From: Tillus elongatus
Lineage: Eukaryota; Arthropoda; Insecta; Coleoptera; Cleridae
DNA: 64,000 nt
Assembly (NCBI GenBank): GCA_964006375.1
Contig: OZ023265.1
Coordinates: 162,328,118-162,392,117 of the forward strand
Direction: 5' to 3'
Positions 10,713-20,439 of the stretch are shown here, piece by piece; positions within the stretch are counted from its first letter, which is position 1, and every line of letters begins with the position of its first letter. Below the pieces are notes generated by a model, which was given only the letters and a program-made list of their open reading frames with translations, did no database searches and was not told where the DNA came from. The position numbers and the translations under genes are program-made.

Positions 10713-11458
10713 TGTTGCGTTTTCTCCGGGTTCTGGATAAGTGAGACTTTTAATTTTAACAAAACAACTTTATTTACACTCTAAATATGGATACAATAAA
10801 ATTTCTAGAATGTCTCTCTCACAAAACACTTCATTTACTGGCCTTACAATTACTACTCTCAACAAAAGTCACTAATCTGGTACTACAGTCACTACTCTCT
10901 TAACACTTTACACTGCTTCTTCAAGTCACTACCACATTATCTTACTGAACTGAACTAACTGTGCTGGCTTGCTTTCGCTTTTATATACTCGCCGTACCTT
11001 CCCCTCCTTTCTAGAACGTTCCATTCCAGAACGTTCCAGGACCTTCTTTTACTAGAAGGTTCTGTGAATACAGATCGGTCCCGTGTGTATACAGGGGGAT
11101 GTATATACAGGATGATCCAAATGTGGTCACCACTCCTATGTTACACAAGAGGTGTTTCTCGAACTATAAGATGTCTTTGCGTATACAGGCTGTAAGGGTT
11201 CTCTGCGTATACAGGGTGTATGTACAGGGTGTTCGGAATGTGCAGACCTCAGTTATTCCGTTCCGACGGGGTACAAGTTGGTAACTTCGTTATTTCTGGT
11301 CCTAGAGGGTTGAGACTTCGCCTGAGGGGGGTCACCCCAGGCACCCCCAGGGGGGTGGGGAGGCGGTGTTGCCAGATTGTGCAAAAATTCCCAGATGTTG
11401 GGGAAGTTCTGGAGATGTGGCAACACCGCACCTACATCTGTTAAGAAGCTTTGTAACA
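10713..11458 (-). repeat. 3' LTR of the Gypsy element
   Basis: Identical in length (746 bp) to the LTR at 16589-17334 with one mismatch seen at 11229. It contains the same TATA box (10979-10988), heat-shock-element-like array (11009-11062) and a cluster of GTATACAGG sub-repeats between 11087 and 11230. Confidence 0.97.
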
Positions 11459-11472
11459 CTGCCCCCCTCCTT
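11459..11472 (-). other. Polypurine tract of the Gypsy element
   Basis: On the minus strand AAGGAGGGGGGCAG lies directly upstream of the 3' LTR (LTR starts TGTTACAAAG). This is the expected position of the plus-strand primer. It overlaps the last base(s) of the Pol stop codon (11471-11473). Confidence 0.88.
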
Positions 11473-14400
11473 AAGACTGTTCGTCCCGAACAGTATTTGC
11501 CGGCCGCCAACTTGGGGGTTCGTTGCCCCGATAGGGACTCAACCTCTCTATGTGAACAACTTTGGGTTTAGTTCTTGGAGACAGCTGGATTCTGTAGACT
11601 AGGTCGTTAATTTTCTTAGTCACCAAGTATGGCCCTTCCCATGGTTTCTGAAGTTTGGGACTGAGGCCCTTTCTCCTTGTTGGTTGGTACAGCCACACTG
11701 CATCACCTTCCTTGAATGTATGGGGTGTTGCTCTGCGATCCAGGCGCATCTTCATCCGGTCACTGCTTAAGAGGAGCCTATCTCTGACACATCTGTGTAT
11801 AGTGCGCAGTTTTCCTTCTAGGTCGGCGACATACTCAGGTAACGTAGCTAGGTCCGCTATGTCCTCGTTCGGTGGTGGTCTCGTCATGTCGATTGGTAAC
11901 CGCATCTCTCTGCCGGTCAACATCATGGATGGAGTGTAGCCGGTAGATTCATGCTGAGAGCTTCTGTAAGCTAGGAGGAACAGAGGTATCAGCTTGTCCC
12001 AGGTTCTCTGATTCTCGTCGACAAACATAGCAAGATACTGATTGATGGTCCTGTTATGCCGTTCTACCATGCCGTCTGATTGAGGGTGGAGTGGCGTTGT
12101 TCTCGTTTTCTTTATGCCTAGCAAGTCCATTAGGCTCTTCCAGACCTCTGATTCGAAATTCCGGCCCTGGTCGGTGTGAATCTCCAAGGGTACGCCATGC
12201 CGTGATATGACATTTTCCATCAGGGCTTCTGCTACGGTCGTTGCCTCTTGGTTGGGAATCGGCGCAACTTCAGGCCATTTCGAGAAGTAGTCCATCGCCA
12301 CCATTATGTATCTGTTCCCAGACTCTGTGATGGGAAAAGGTCCTGCGATGTCTACGGCAACTCTCTCCCACGGTGTACCTGAGATGTACTGCATCATTTT
12401 TCCTCTGGATCGGGTCTTTGGTCCTTTCTTTGAAGCACATTGGTCACACCTTTTGCACCATTCTTCCACGCTCCTTCGGCAGTTTATCCAATAGAAGCGG
12501 TCTCTCACTCTGGCAAGAGTCCTGTTGACCCCAAAGTGGCCTCCACTTCTACTATTGTGTAACTCTTGAAGAACACTGCTTATGCACTCACTTGGCACAA
12601 CGGTCTGGTATATACAGTCTCTACCATCGGCAGTTTCCCATTTTCGAGTGATCATGTCATTCTTTAGACACAATGAGTCCCATTGTAGCCAGTAGCCTTT
12701 AACCTCCGCCCCAAACCGGGACACATCGTGCCACTCAGGTCTTTTCCCCTTTTGTAGCCATTCTCTAATATTTTTCAAGTCTGGATCTGCCTTCTGTGCG
12801 TCTCTGATGTATTCAAGATTTACGTCTAGATCGGTGTTATTCTCCTGTCCTGCCACCAGTTGTCTGATCTGATGAGTTACTTTGTCGATCTCTTTGTTCT
12901 CTTGTCGCTCGCAAAATTTACATTCATGCACTGAACATGGTCTTCTTGACAGGCTGTCTGCATTGGCGTGACTTCTTCCTCTTCGATGTTCAATCCGGAA
13001 GTCGTAGCTCTGCAGTTTCTCTATCCATCGTGCTATCTGTCCTTCGGGATTTCTAAAGTTCAGAAGCCATTGCAGAGCAGAGTGATCTGACCTCACGCGG
13101 AATGTTCTTCCGTACAGGAAGCTGTGGAAATGTTCGATGGATCTTACAACTGCCAGCAGTTCTTTCCGGGTTACACAGTAATTTCTTTCTGCTTTTCCGA
13201 ACGTTTTGCTGAAGTAGCCTATCACAACTTCTTCTCCGGCTTGGAGCTGTGAGAGTACTGCCCCAATGCCATACTGGGAAGCACCGGTGTCCAGTATAAA
13301 CAGTCCTTCGTCCTGAGGATAAGCCAGCACAGGAGCAGTGAGAAGACGATGTTTGAGCTCTCTAAAAGACTCTTGGCAATCTGGTGACCAGATGAACTCG
13401 GCCTTATTTTCAGTCAGGCTATGCAGAGGTTTCGCAATGCTGCTGAAGTACTTCACAAAGCGTCGGTAATAGCTGCAAAGTCCCAGAAAACTTCTGACCT
13501 CATGTTTGTTCTTCGGCACAGGCCAGTCTCTTACTGCCTTTATTTTCTCTGGATCAGTTTCTATCCCTTTCTCAGAAACGACATGTCCGAGGAAACTCAC
13601 TTTCTTCTGGAAGAGGACGCATTTCTTGGGATTGAGTTGCAGATTGGCACCTCTCAGCCTGGAGAAAACCTGCTTCAGATTCGACAGGTGTTCATCGAAA
13701 GTCCTTCCAATCACCATGACATCGTCGAGATACACCAGGCATGTTTCCCATGTAAGTCCTCTCAGCACTAACTCCATTAGTCGCTCGAAGGTGGCAGGAG
13801 CATTACATAAGCCGAATGGCATGACCTTGAATTGGTACAACCCATTCCCGGTTGAAAAAGCAGTCTTCTCCTTATCGTCTTTATGGAGTTCTACTTGCCA
13901 GTAGCCACTTTTCAGGTCTAATGTAGAGAACCACTTTGATCCGGCCAAAGTGTTCAAAGTGTCGTCGATCCGGGGCAGGGGATAACTGTCTTTCTTGGTG
14001 ACATCATTCAGCTTCCTATAGTCCACGCAAAATCTCATAGTGCCGTCTTTCTTGGTGACCAAAACTACTGGGGACGACCAAGGACTATTAGACTCCTCAA
14101 TCACACCATCTTCCAGCATTTCGTTAACCATCGCCTTGATTTCTGATTGCTTGGCAAAAGGCAGTCTTCTCGGCGGCTGTCTAATTGGTCTTGCGTCGCC
14201 AGTATTAATTCTGTGTTGCACTAGACTCGTACGACCTGTGATTTTATCTTGAGCGAAAATATCGGCCTCCTCCAATACGAACTTCAGGGCCATTTCCATC
14301 TCCATGTCGTTCAATTGGCCCCAAGAATTCTTGAACCGCTCTACCATTTCTACTGGCAGTCTTCTGTCTAATGCCGTGGGTGTCACCTTTCTTGACAACG

Positions 14401-16528
14401 TCACTCGGTCAATGGGCTCGCAAGTGGCGATAACCTCACCTTTCTTCAATGTGACCCTGTTAGTTTGCACGTTAGCCACTCTTATGGGTATTGTCCTCTT
14501 CGGGTCTACTAAGCATCGTGCGACGAGGGCACCATCATGTCTATCTTTTAGGGGCTCCGCTATGAGAGCAGACATACCATCAAGTTTCTTCTCTAGTCTG
14601 GCTCTGACAATCTTCTCACTGTTACCAGGAATCCGTGTATCCTCGTCGACAATAAGTCTCACCCTGGGATTAGCTTCGCCTGCTGTTGGAGATAAATACA
14701 ACTCTTCGTTACCGATTTTCAAGATCTTATTCTGGAAGTCTACTGACAGGACATCGAAATCTTCCATTAAATCCAGGCCCAGAATAAATTCGTCGACGAT
14801 TTCTGCGACGACAGCCCTTACCTGTAGCTCAGTACTGCCCAGCCTAATGAAAACAGTGGCCTCTCCATGCACAGGTATCCTATCTCCTTTTGCCGTCTCC
14901 AACACAGGCTGTTTGTTGGTCGTGAGTGCGGACCTGTTTGGCAACATGTCTGGGCGTACAACGGATCTAGTGGCGCCAGTATCGATGGTGAAACTGCATT
15001 GTCTCCCGTCTATGCTACCAGGTATAACGAGGCTCTCGTGGTAGCGTCGGATAGTGGAGACCCTGACTTTGGGGCCTTGGGTCTCGCATGCCACGTGTCG
15101 CCCACCTACACTGGCGTCAGGTAGTTTTCCCTGATGGCGCTCCCTGTTGGTGTATTCTTGTCTTCTGCGAGCCACCTGTTGGGTTTGTGAGCACTGCCTA
15201 CTTATGTGCCCTTTCCTACCACACTTGTAACATTCTATGTCTGACCAATCTGCTTTCGTCCTACGTGTCCCAACCGGTACAGTGAGCTTGCTTATGGCTT
15301 CTTTTATCATTTTCATTTCTTGCCTTAGTTCCGCTGTCGTGTCTGCAAAGTCCTCTATCTCCTTCACTTCGCGCAGCCTGTTGCGGCGAGGTTGAGATGC
15401 AGTCTTCGCTGCTTCAAATTCCAAGCCATAAATTACACAGTCCGTAAGTGTTTTGAACCTTCCGAGCCTTAAAGCTTGTTGCATTTCATTATCAAGTACC
15501 CCATCGATGAAGGTCTGGACGGTTATCTGGTTGACAAATTCTTCTGGGGCTTGGGGATATGCCAGTCGCACAAGTTTCTCCACTTCGGCACTAAATTCTT
15601 GCAGCGTCTCATTTGGCTTCTGGACCCTTGACTTTAGTTGTGTCTGGTAGACCTGGCTCATGTACTTGTTACCATATCTCAAATCTAGGGCCTGTATCAC
15701 TGTTAAGTAGTTTTGCTGTTTCGACTCCGGGATGTTCTGGAGGATTTCTAGGGCTTTACCTCGAAGCGAGAGAATTAGAGCAGTTGCCGCCTGTTGTTCG
15801 CTCCACCCATTACTGAGAGCTGCCGCCTCAAACTGCCTCCTGTACATGGGCCACGATGTTTCTCCGTCAAAAGTCGGCGGCTTCAAGGTTCCATGAGGCT
15901 GCTGCACGATTGGCATATCTTCTTCCGGACGATTTTGAACTGGGGACATTCCAGTAACTCCTCTTGGTTGAGTTCTGTCAGTCTGGCTCATCACCTGCTC
16001 TGTCAGTTCTCTATGTCTGACTTCTGTGCCTTTCATCATCATCTTCATTTGTTCTTTCAACCCCTCCACTTCTTCCCATCGTTTGTTCAAATCCTCTGTG
16101 ACATTTTCTACTTTCCTGTTTACCACTCCTATTGTATTTTCCACATCTTCTACTTTCTTGTCCACATTTTCTACTTTCTTGTCCACATTTTCTACTTTCT
16201 TGTCCACATTTTCTACTTTCTTGTCCACATTTTCTATTTGTTCGTTGATCTGTTCAATTTCTTCTTTTACATCAACTCTCATATTGTGGAACATACTTCG
16301 GAGGTCTTCTTTGTCTTCTTCGCGTTGCTTCTTGAGTTCTTCTTTATCTTCAAGACGCCTCTGTTCCTCCTCTTGTCGTCTTCTCTCGTCTTCTTCGCGT
16401 TGCTTCTTGAGGTCTTCTTTATCTTCTTGTCGTCTTCTCTCGTCTTCTTCGCGTTGTCTTTTCAGTAAGTCCATCAACTCTTTGATTTCAGCCATCTTGT
16501 CGTAGTCAGTCGATCTAGTGTTTACCAT
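11471..16528 (-). CDS. Gag-Pol polyprotein of Ty3/Gypsy element, 1685 aa
   Basis: One uninterrupted frame. Residues 1-200 are a charged coiled-coil Gag N-terminus with REEDERRRQE repeats and five VDKKVEN heptads near 100-130. A capsid-like region follows, then one CCHC zinc knuckle (C433-Y-K-C...). The protease has DTGA at 516-519, the reverse transcriptase YLDD at 933-936. The RNase H region has the motif T-G-A-S where T-D-A-S is usual (Gly1082). The integrase has an HHCC finger (H1331...C1358), the triad D1393, D1453, E1489 with D-35-E spacing, and a GPY/F-like segment W-E-G-P-Y near 1640. There is no gag/pol frameshift. The ATG at 16526-16528 is the first in frame and leaves a 60-nt leader to the LTR. 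Apart from Gly1082 the catalytic residues look intact. The clade is not assigned. Confidence 0.95.
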   Translation of the reverse strand: MVNTRSTDYDKMAEIKELMDLLKRQREEDERRRQEDKEDLKKQREEDERRRQEEEQRRLEDKEELKKQREEDKEDLRSMFHNMRVDVKEEIEQINEQIENVDKKVENVDKKVENVDKKVENVDKKVEDVENTIGVVNRKVENVTEDLNKRWEEVEGLKEQMKMMMKGTEVRHRELTEQVMSQTDRTQPRGVTGMSPVQNRPEEDMPIVQQPHGTLKPPTFDGETSWPMYRRQFEAAALSNGWSEQQAATALILSLRGKALEILQNIPESKQQNYLTVIQALDLRYGNKYMSQVYQTQLKSRVQKPNETLQEFSAEVEKLVRLAYPQAPEEFVNQITVQTFIDGVLDNEMQQALRLGRFKTLTDCVIYGLEFEAAKTASQPRRNRLREVKEIEDFADTTAELRQEMKMIKEAISKLTVPVGTRRTKADWSDIECYKCGRKGHISRQCSQTQQVARRRQEYTNRERHQGKLPDASVGGRHVACETQGPKVRVSTIRRYHESLVIPGSIDGRQCSFTIDTGATRSVVRPDMLPNRSALTTNKQPVLETAKGDRIPVHGEATVFIRLGSTELQVRAVVAEIVDEFILGLDLMEDFDVLSVDFQNKILKIGNEELYLSPTAGEANPRVRLIVDEDTRIPGNSEKIVRARLEKKLDGMSALIAEPLKDRHDGALVARCLVDPKRTIPIRVANVQTNRVTLKKGEVIATCEPIDRVTLSRKVTPTALDRRLPVEMVERFKNSWGQLNDMEMEMALKFVLEEADIFAQDKITGRTSLVQHRINTGDARPIRQPPRRLPFAKQSEIKAMVNEMLEDGVIEESNSPWSSPVVLVTKKDGTMRFCVDYRKLNDVTKKDSYPLPRIDDTLNTLAGSKWFSTLDLKSGYWQVELHKDDKEKTAFSTGNGLYQFKVMPFGLCNAPATFERLMELVLRGLTWETCLVYLDDVMVIGRTFDEHLSNLKQVFSRLRGANLQLNPKKCVLFQKKVSFLGHVVSEKGIETDPEKIKAVRDWPVPKNKHEVRSFLGLCSYYRRFVKYFSSIAKPLHSLTENKAEFIWSPDCQESFRELKHRLLTAPVLAYPQDEGLFILDTGASQYGIGAVLSQLQAGEEVVIGYFSKTFGKAERNYCVTRKELLAVVRSIEHFHSFLYGRTFRVRSDHSALQWLLNFRNPEGQIARWIEKLQSYDFRIEHRRGRSHANADSLSRRPCSVHECKFCERQENKEIDKVTHQIRQLVAGQENNTDLDVNLEYIRDAQKADPDLKNIREWLQKGKRPEWHDVSRFGAEVKGYWLQWDSLCLKNDMITRKWETADGRDCIYQTVVPSECISSVLQELHNSRSGGHFGVNRTLARVRDRFYWINCRRSVEEWCKRCDQCASKKGPKTRSRGKMMQYISGTPWERVAVDIAGPFPITESGNRYIMVAMDYFSKWPEVAPIPNQEATTVAEALMENVISRHGVPLEIHTDQGRNFESEVWKSLMDLLGIKKTRTTPLHPQSDGMVERHNRTINQYLAMFVDENQRTWDKLIPLFLLAYRSSQHESTGYTPSMMLTGREMRLPIDMTRPPPNEDIADLATLPEYVADLEGKLRTIHRCVRDRLLLSSDRMKMRLDRRATPHTFKEGDAVWLYQPTRRKGLSPKLQKPWEGPYLVTKKINDLVYRIQLSPRTKPKVVHIERLSPYRGNEPPSWRPANTVRDEQS
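16140..16235 (-). repeat. 21-bp tandem repeats within gag coiled coil
   Basis: About four and a half near-identical 21-bp units encode the heptad V-D-K-K-V-E-N. They preserve the reading frame and extend the coiled coil by one heptad per unit, a sign of slippage. Confidence 0.9.
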
Positions 16529-16571
16529 TTACAACTAGCTTAATTGTTCACTTCTTCACTCACTTATCCCA

Positions 16572-16585
16572 CACTTCTGACACCA
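16572..16585 (-). other. Primer binding site, tRNA-Leu type
   Basis: On the minus strand TGGTGTCAGAAGTG begins 3 bases after the 5' LTR. It is complementary to the 3' end of a tRNA ending CACTTCTGACA plus CCA, the acceptor end known from eukaryotic tRNA-Leu. Beyond 14 bases a 2-base insertion breaks the match. Confidence 0.8.
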
Positions 16586-16854
16586 AATTGTTGCGTTTTC
16601 TCCGGGTTCTGGATAAGTGAGACTTTTAATTTTAACAAAACAACTTTATTTACACTCTAAATATGGATACAATAAAATTTCTAGAATGTCTCTCTCACAA
16701 AACACTTCATTTACTGGCCTTACAATTACTACTCTCAACAAAAGTCACTAATCTGGTACTACAGTCACTACTCTCTTAACACTTTACACTGCTTCTTCAA
16801 GTCACTACCACATTATCTTACTGAACTGAACTAACTGTGCTGGCTTGCTTTCGC

Positions 16855-16864
16855 TTTTATATAC
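16855..16864 (-). promoter_or_regulatory. TATA box of the Gypsy LTR promoter
   Basis: TATATAAAAG on the minus strand, about 265 bp before the PBS side of the LTR. Transcription would be expected to start roughly 25-30 bp further on, near 16830. The start site is inferred. Confidence 0.75.
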
Positions 16865-16884
16865 TCGCCGTACCTTCCCCTCCT

Positions 16885-16938
16885 TTCTAGAACGTTCCAT
16901 TCCAGAACGTTCCAGGACCTTCTTTTACTAGAAGGTTC
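16885..16938 (-). promoter_or_regulatory. Heat-shock-element-like array in the LTR
   Basis: Six TTC/GAA triplets occur at exact 5-bp spacing (16885, 16890, 16895, 16900, 16905, 16910; the equivalent in the other LTR starts at 11009), giving two TTCnnGAAnnTTC trimers. A further GAAnnTTC pair lies at 16931-16938. The array ends about 21 bp upstream of the TATA box, the normal location of functional HSEs. Heat responsiveness is an inference. Confidence 0.75.
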
Positions 16939-17338
16939 TGTGAATACAGATCGGTCCCGTGTGTATACAGGGGGATGTATATACAGGATGATCCAAATGT
17001 GGTCACCACTCCTATGTTACACAAGAGGTGTTTCTCGAACTATAAGATGTCTTTGCGTATACAGGCTGTAAGGGTTCTCTGCGTATACAGGGTGTATGTA
17101 CAGGTTGTTCGGAATGTGCAGACCTCAGTTATTCCGTTCCGACGGGGTACAAGTTGGTAACTTCGTTATTTCTGGTCCTAGAGGGTTGAGACTTCGCCTG
17201 AGGGGGGTCACCCCAGGCACCCCCAGGGGGGTGGGGAGGCGGTGTTGCCAGATTGTGCAAAAATTCCCAGATGTTGGGGAAGTTCTGGAGATGTGGCAAC
17301 ACCGCACCTACATCTGTTAAGAAGCTTTGTAACAATAT

Positions 17339-18925
17339 ATTTACTATAACTGTATTTATACTTTTTGAAAATGAAATAAATATAAACAATACAAAATTTT
17401 GAAATTATAATTTTCATAATTTACACTGAACATTTGATTATATAATTTAAACTGCTTTATGATATAATGTAGTTTCACTTACTTCACATTTTCCATATAC
17501 TACACAGAGAGTAAAGGAAACCACAAGTATCTAGGTATTATACTTATATTAGTTTGTGGTAGGTATACTTCTTATTGAACTGATTTTGTTTCACTTTGGT
17601 AATACAGTACCTACATGCATTGATTAAGAACCTGGATCTGATCTACACAACCACTTTCTTATTTATTTGATTGGATGCTCGAATCATAATACTAAACTAC
17701 AGTCGACGGCCGAAGGCATTTGTTTAAATTAAAAGTTGGATTATTATTTACCTATTCCTGTTTGCATTAGCCTTAGAATAATATAGGTCGTTATTTTATA
17801 TTGTAAGATTCTAAGGTGTTAGCGGAGTCGATTATCTTCTTCTTCTCCTTCTTCTTCTATGTTAATGACGTCTGTTAGTTTCGAGGTTATGCTTAGAACG
17901 CACACGTTTCTCTCACGAGTCCTGTCGGTTAACAAGTGACAAATAGTGGTGTTGTCAGATTAAACTAGGGGAGGGAGATGGCTTTTAAATACCGTGAAAA
18001 TAGGATGCTTAATATTTATACATAATAAAACGTAGTTCTAGATTGCTTTTAAACAAATTGAATCACTTTCATCGAAATTTTTATTTAACAGCATTTTTCT
18101 ATCTTCCGATTGAGATGAGAGTTGTCGCAAATGGCAACGCCGCTGATTGTTTATTGTGACATACTTTCGTAGCCTGTCCGCCTAAAACTTAATTTAGAGA
18201 TTTTGTTTGCAATGGCAGCGGAACCCTGATATATCTGTCTGATCTTGTCTAACATTATTGGCATCCACTCAGAGGTAAGTTCAGGTCATATCGTAGATTA
18301 TTTATATTTTTATTTAGTTATAACTCAAGATTTACGGAACCAATTGAGTTCAAAGTTGATAGTTAGGACAACCTATATGATATCTACGTACTTATAAAGT
18401 TTTAGTTTAATACTTCTAGTAATCGAAAAGATATTGAAACTACATGCAATACGATATACTAATATACCATTCCAGATACTCTAGAAGTTTCATCATAATT
18501 GAATGGTTTAAGTAATAATTAAATATAATAAATTGTTTGTTTTCTTAAGAATTCTTGTTACCTTAGTATTGTAAGTGCAGAGATTTGTATTTATATTTCA
18601 CTCTGTATCTAATGAAATTTAAACGAGTTTTTTTATGCGGTATACTTTCCCTAGCTTCTTATTATTACCAGGAAGAAGTCTACATCGTTTATTTTCATTT
18701 TGACAGGCTACGCCACAGGGAAAGCAAATCAAATATTATAAATAGCTGTACGTACATACCAACACAACAATAACACTGTCTAACAGAGGATATGAACGTG
18801 CTTGCATGTCACACAATGATATTAATGACTTTTAAATTGTTTACAAACGGTCAAAAATGAGTATCAAAACAGAACGTATAGAGCCGAATGTTAGCATTGA
18901 CATTAATATGCTAAAAATTAAAACG
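17339..18925. other. Largely non-repetitive non-coding DNA
   Basis: None of the recurrent modules is seen here. There is a pyrimidine-rich CTT tract at 17838-17860 and a good splice-donor-like GAG|GTAAGT at about 18271-18279 preceded by GC-richer sequence. A non-coding first exon is possible but unproven. No supported coding frame. Confidence 0.4.
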
Positions 18926-19132
18926 TCTGGGCAAAAGAAGTACGTTATGGCAACGAACTTTTATTAAAATCGGTCGAACATCTAAAAAATCTAAAAAATT
19001 GTATATCTCTTAAAATAGTAAAGTTCGCTTGATGAAATTTTGTACATGCGTTGAAAGAAAATTAAGTTATACAAATTTGAAAATAATTGTATATGAAAAT
19101 GCACTATCATAACGCACTTACTGCCCCCGAAT
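18926..19132 (+). mobile_element. MITE-D, degenerate copy
   Basis: The left end resembles GTACGTTATGGCAACGAACTTTTATT and the right end CACTATCATAACGCACTTACTGC, inverted relative to each other, with a shortened interior (about 207 bp against 303 bp). Confidence 0.6.
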
Positions 19133-19678
19133 ATTTACTGCAGGTTATATATTGTTTATCAGTTGTCGATTTGTTGACTGAAGTGTGGGATTTTTTCAAA
19201 TAAATTTTCTTAAATAAAAAAAGCGTGTGCATCAGATGCATATTCTTAATCAATGCATGTAGGTATTGCATTAAGAAAGCGAAACAAAATTATTTCAAGA
19301 AATATACCTACCGCATACTAATACAGTAAGAACTTATAATATCAAGGTACTTATTGTTTACTTTTAGTTTTTACTCTACATGTAGTGTGTGGAAAATTTG
19401 AGGTAAATAAAACTACATAATATCTTTAAGGAGTTTAAATTATACCTATAAACAGACGTTCAGTGTAAATTATTAAAAATTTAATTTCAGTGTGACAGTC
19501 TGACGCTACCGGTACTCTAAGCATGCGGAAGCCCGAAAGCCAAAGTAGAATTGGTATACCTAAAAACAAATTTTCTCTGAAGAGGCCGCAATATTTGAAT
19601 TTGAAAAAGATTTTTTTCAAATGAGCGCAAATTAGAACCCCTAGAACCCATATCTGGGGTCAGTTTTAATTTTTATAC

Positions 19679-19932
<254 letters not shown>

Positions 19933-20058
19933 ATAAAAATTGAAACTGATCCGGGATTTTGGATCTAGGGGGCCTAGTACGCGCTCATTTCAAAATTCAA
20001 AAGTCGGGATCTCCTCATTAGCGAATTTTTTTTTAACGAAAATTCACCAATGCTAATA

Positions 20059-20425
20059 GAGCCTCGGTGGTTCAGGGGTAAGAACGTGTGACTCTGAACC
20101 AAAGGGTACTGGGTTCGATCCCAGGGTTCTCCTTTAACTTTTTCAGTACAAACTGTAACATCAACCGAGGTTCTGGCATTGTATTTGAACAAGTTGAATG
20201 TCTGCACGTTCCCCCCCCCCCCCAGGGGGTGTGTGGGGGTGGTCGTAGAGCCGTCGGTCTCGTGTACATGCGATGTTGAGCACGTTAAAGATCCCTACCC
20301 CCCTTACAGAAAGGCAGGGGTTCGGCAAAATTTCCAGGATAGTGACGTGAAACTGCTCCCTGGCGTCGGTGGTTGGCCATAGTCGCGGAAATAGGCCGAC
20401 GTCAAAGAAACAAAAAACACACACA
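20059..20425 (+). mobile_element. SINE copy 1, tRNA-derived head
   Basis: A 367-bp unit flanked by a 14-bp target duplication with one mismatch (CACCAATGCTAATA at 20045-20058; CACCAATGTTAATA at 20426-20439). The head (about 20060-20130) has a B box GGTTCGATCCC, a TGGTTCAGGGG A-box-like region and a possible anticodon stem ACTCT/AGGGT, features of an RNA polymerase III tRNA promoter. The body contains the AAAGATCCCTACCC and GGTTGGCCATAGTCGCGGAAATAG motifs shared with the 42.1-kb copy. It ends in AAACAAAAAACACACAC. The source tRNA cannot be named. A long C run lies at 20210-20223. Confidence 0.85.
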
Positions 20426-20439
20426 CACCAATGTTAATA

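Larger units (their letters stand above)
10713..17334 (-). mobile_element. Full-length Ty3/Gypsy LTR retrotransposon
   Basis: A 6622-bp element with two 746-bp LTRs bounded by TG...CA. It is flanked by the 4-bp target duplication ATAT (10709-10712, 17335-17338). PBS, single Gag-Pol frame and PPT are in the canonical order on the minus strand. In Pol the order is protease, reverse transcriptase, RNase H, integrase, which defines the Ty3/Gypsy type rather than Copia. By eye the LTRs differ at one position (G11229 against T17105), so the insertion is recent. No env frame is present; the coding region ends at the PPT. Confidence 0.97.
16589..17334 (-). repeat. 5' LTR of the Gypsy element
   Basis: 746 bp, TG...CA. 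In transcription order (minus strand) it carries GTATACAGG sub-repeats, the heat-shock-element-like array (16885-16938), a TATA box (16855-16864) and the leader sequence. It sits next to the PBS. Confidence 0.97.

Noticed and set aside
11099..11602. Small ORFs in and near the LTRs (also at 16975-17417)
   Set aside because: Duplicated in both LTRs and in several overlapping frames. No coding evidence.
14304..15044. 246-codon plus-strand frame opposite gag-pol, and a 224-codon frame at 15794-16468
   Set aside because: Both are antisense to the intact Gag-Pol frame. The second is caused by the repetitive coiled-coil codons. No domains were seen.
10713..17334. An envelope gene that would make the Gypsy element a retrovirus-like errantivirus
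   Set aside because: The Pol stop overlaps the PPT and the LTR follows directly, leaving no space for env.
20060..20132. A functional tRNA gene
   Set aside because: It has a good B box, but the conserved T before the anticodon is absent, the acceptor stem does not pair, and the same head occurs with a shared 300-bp body at 42093; it is a SINE.
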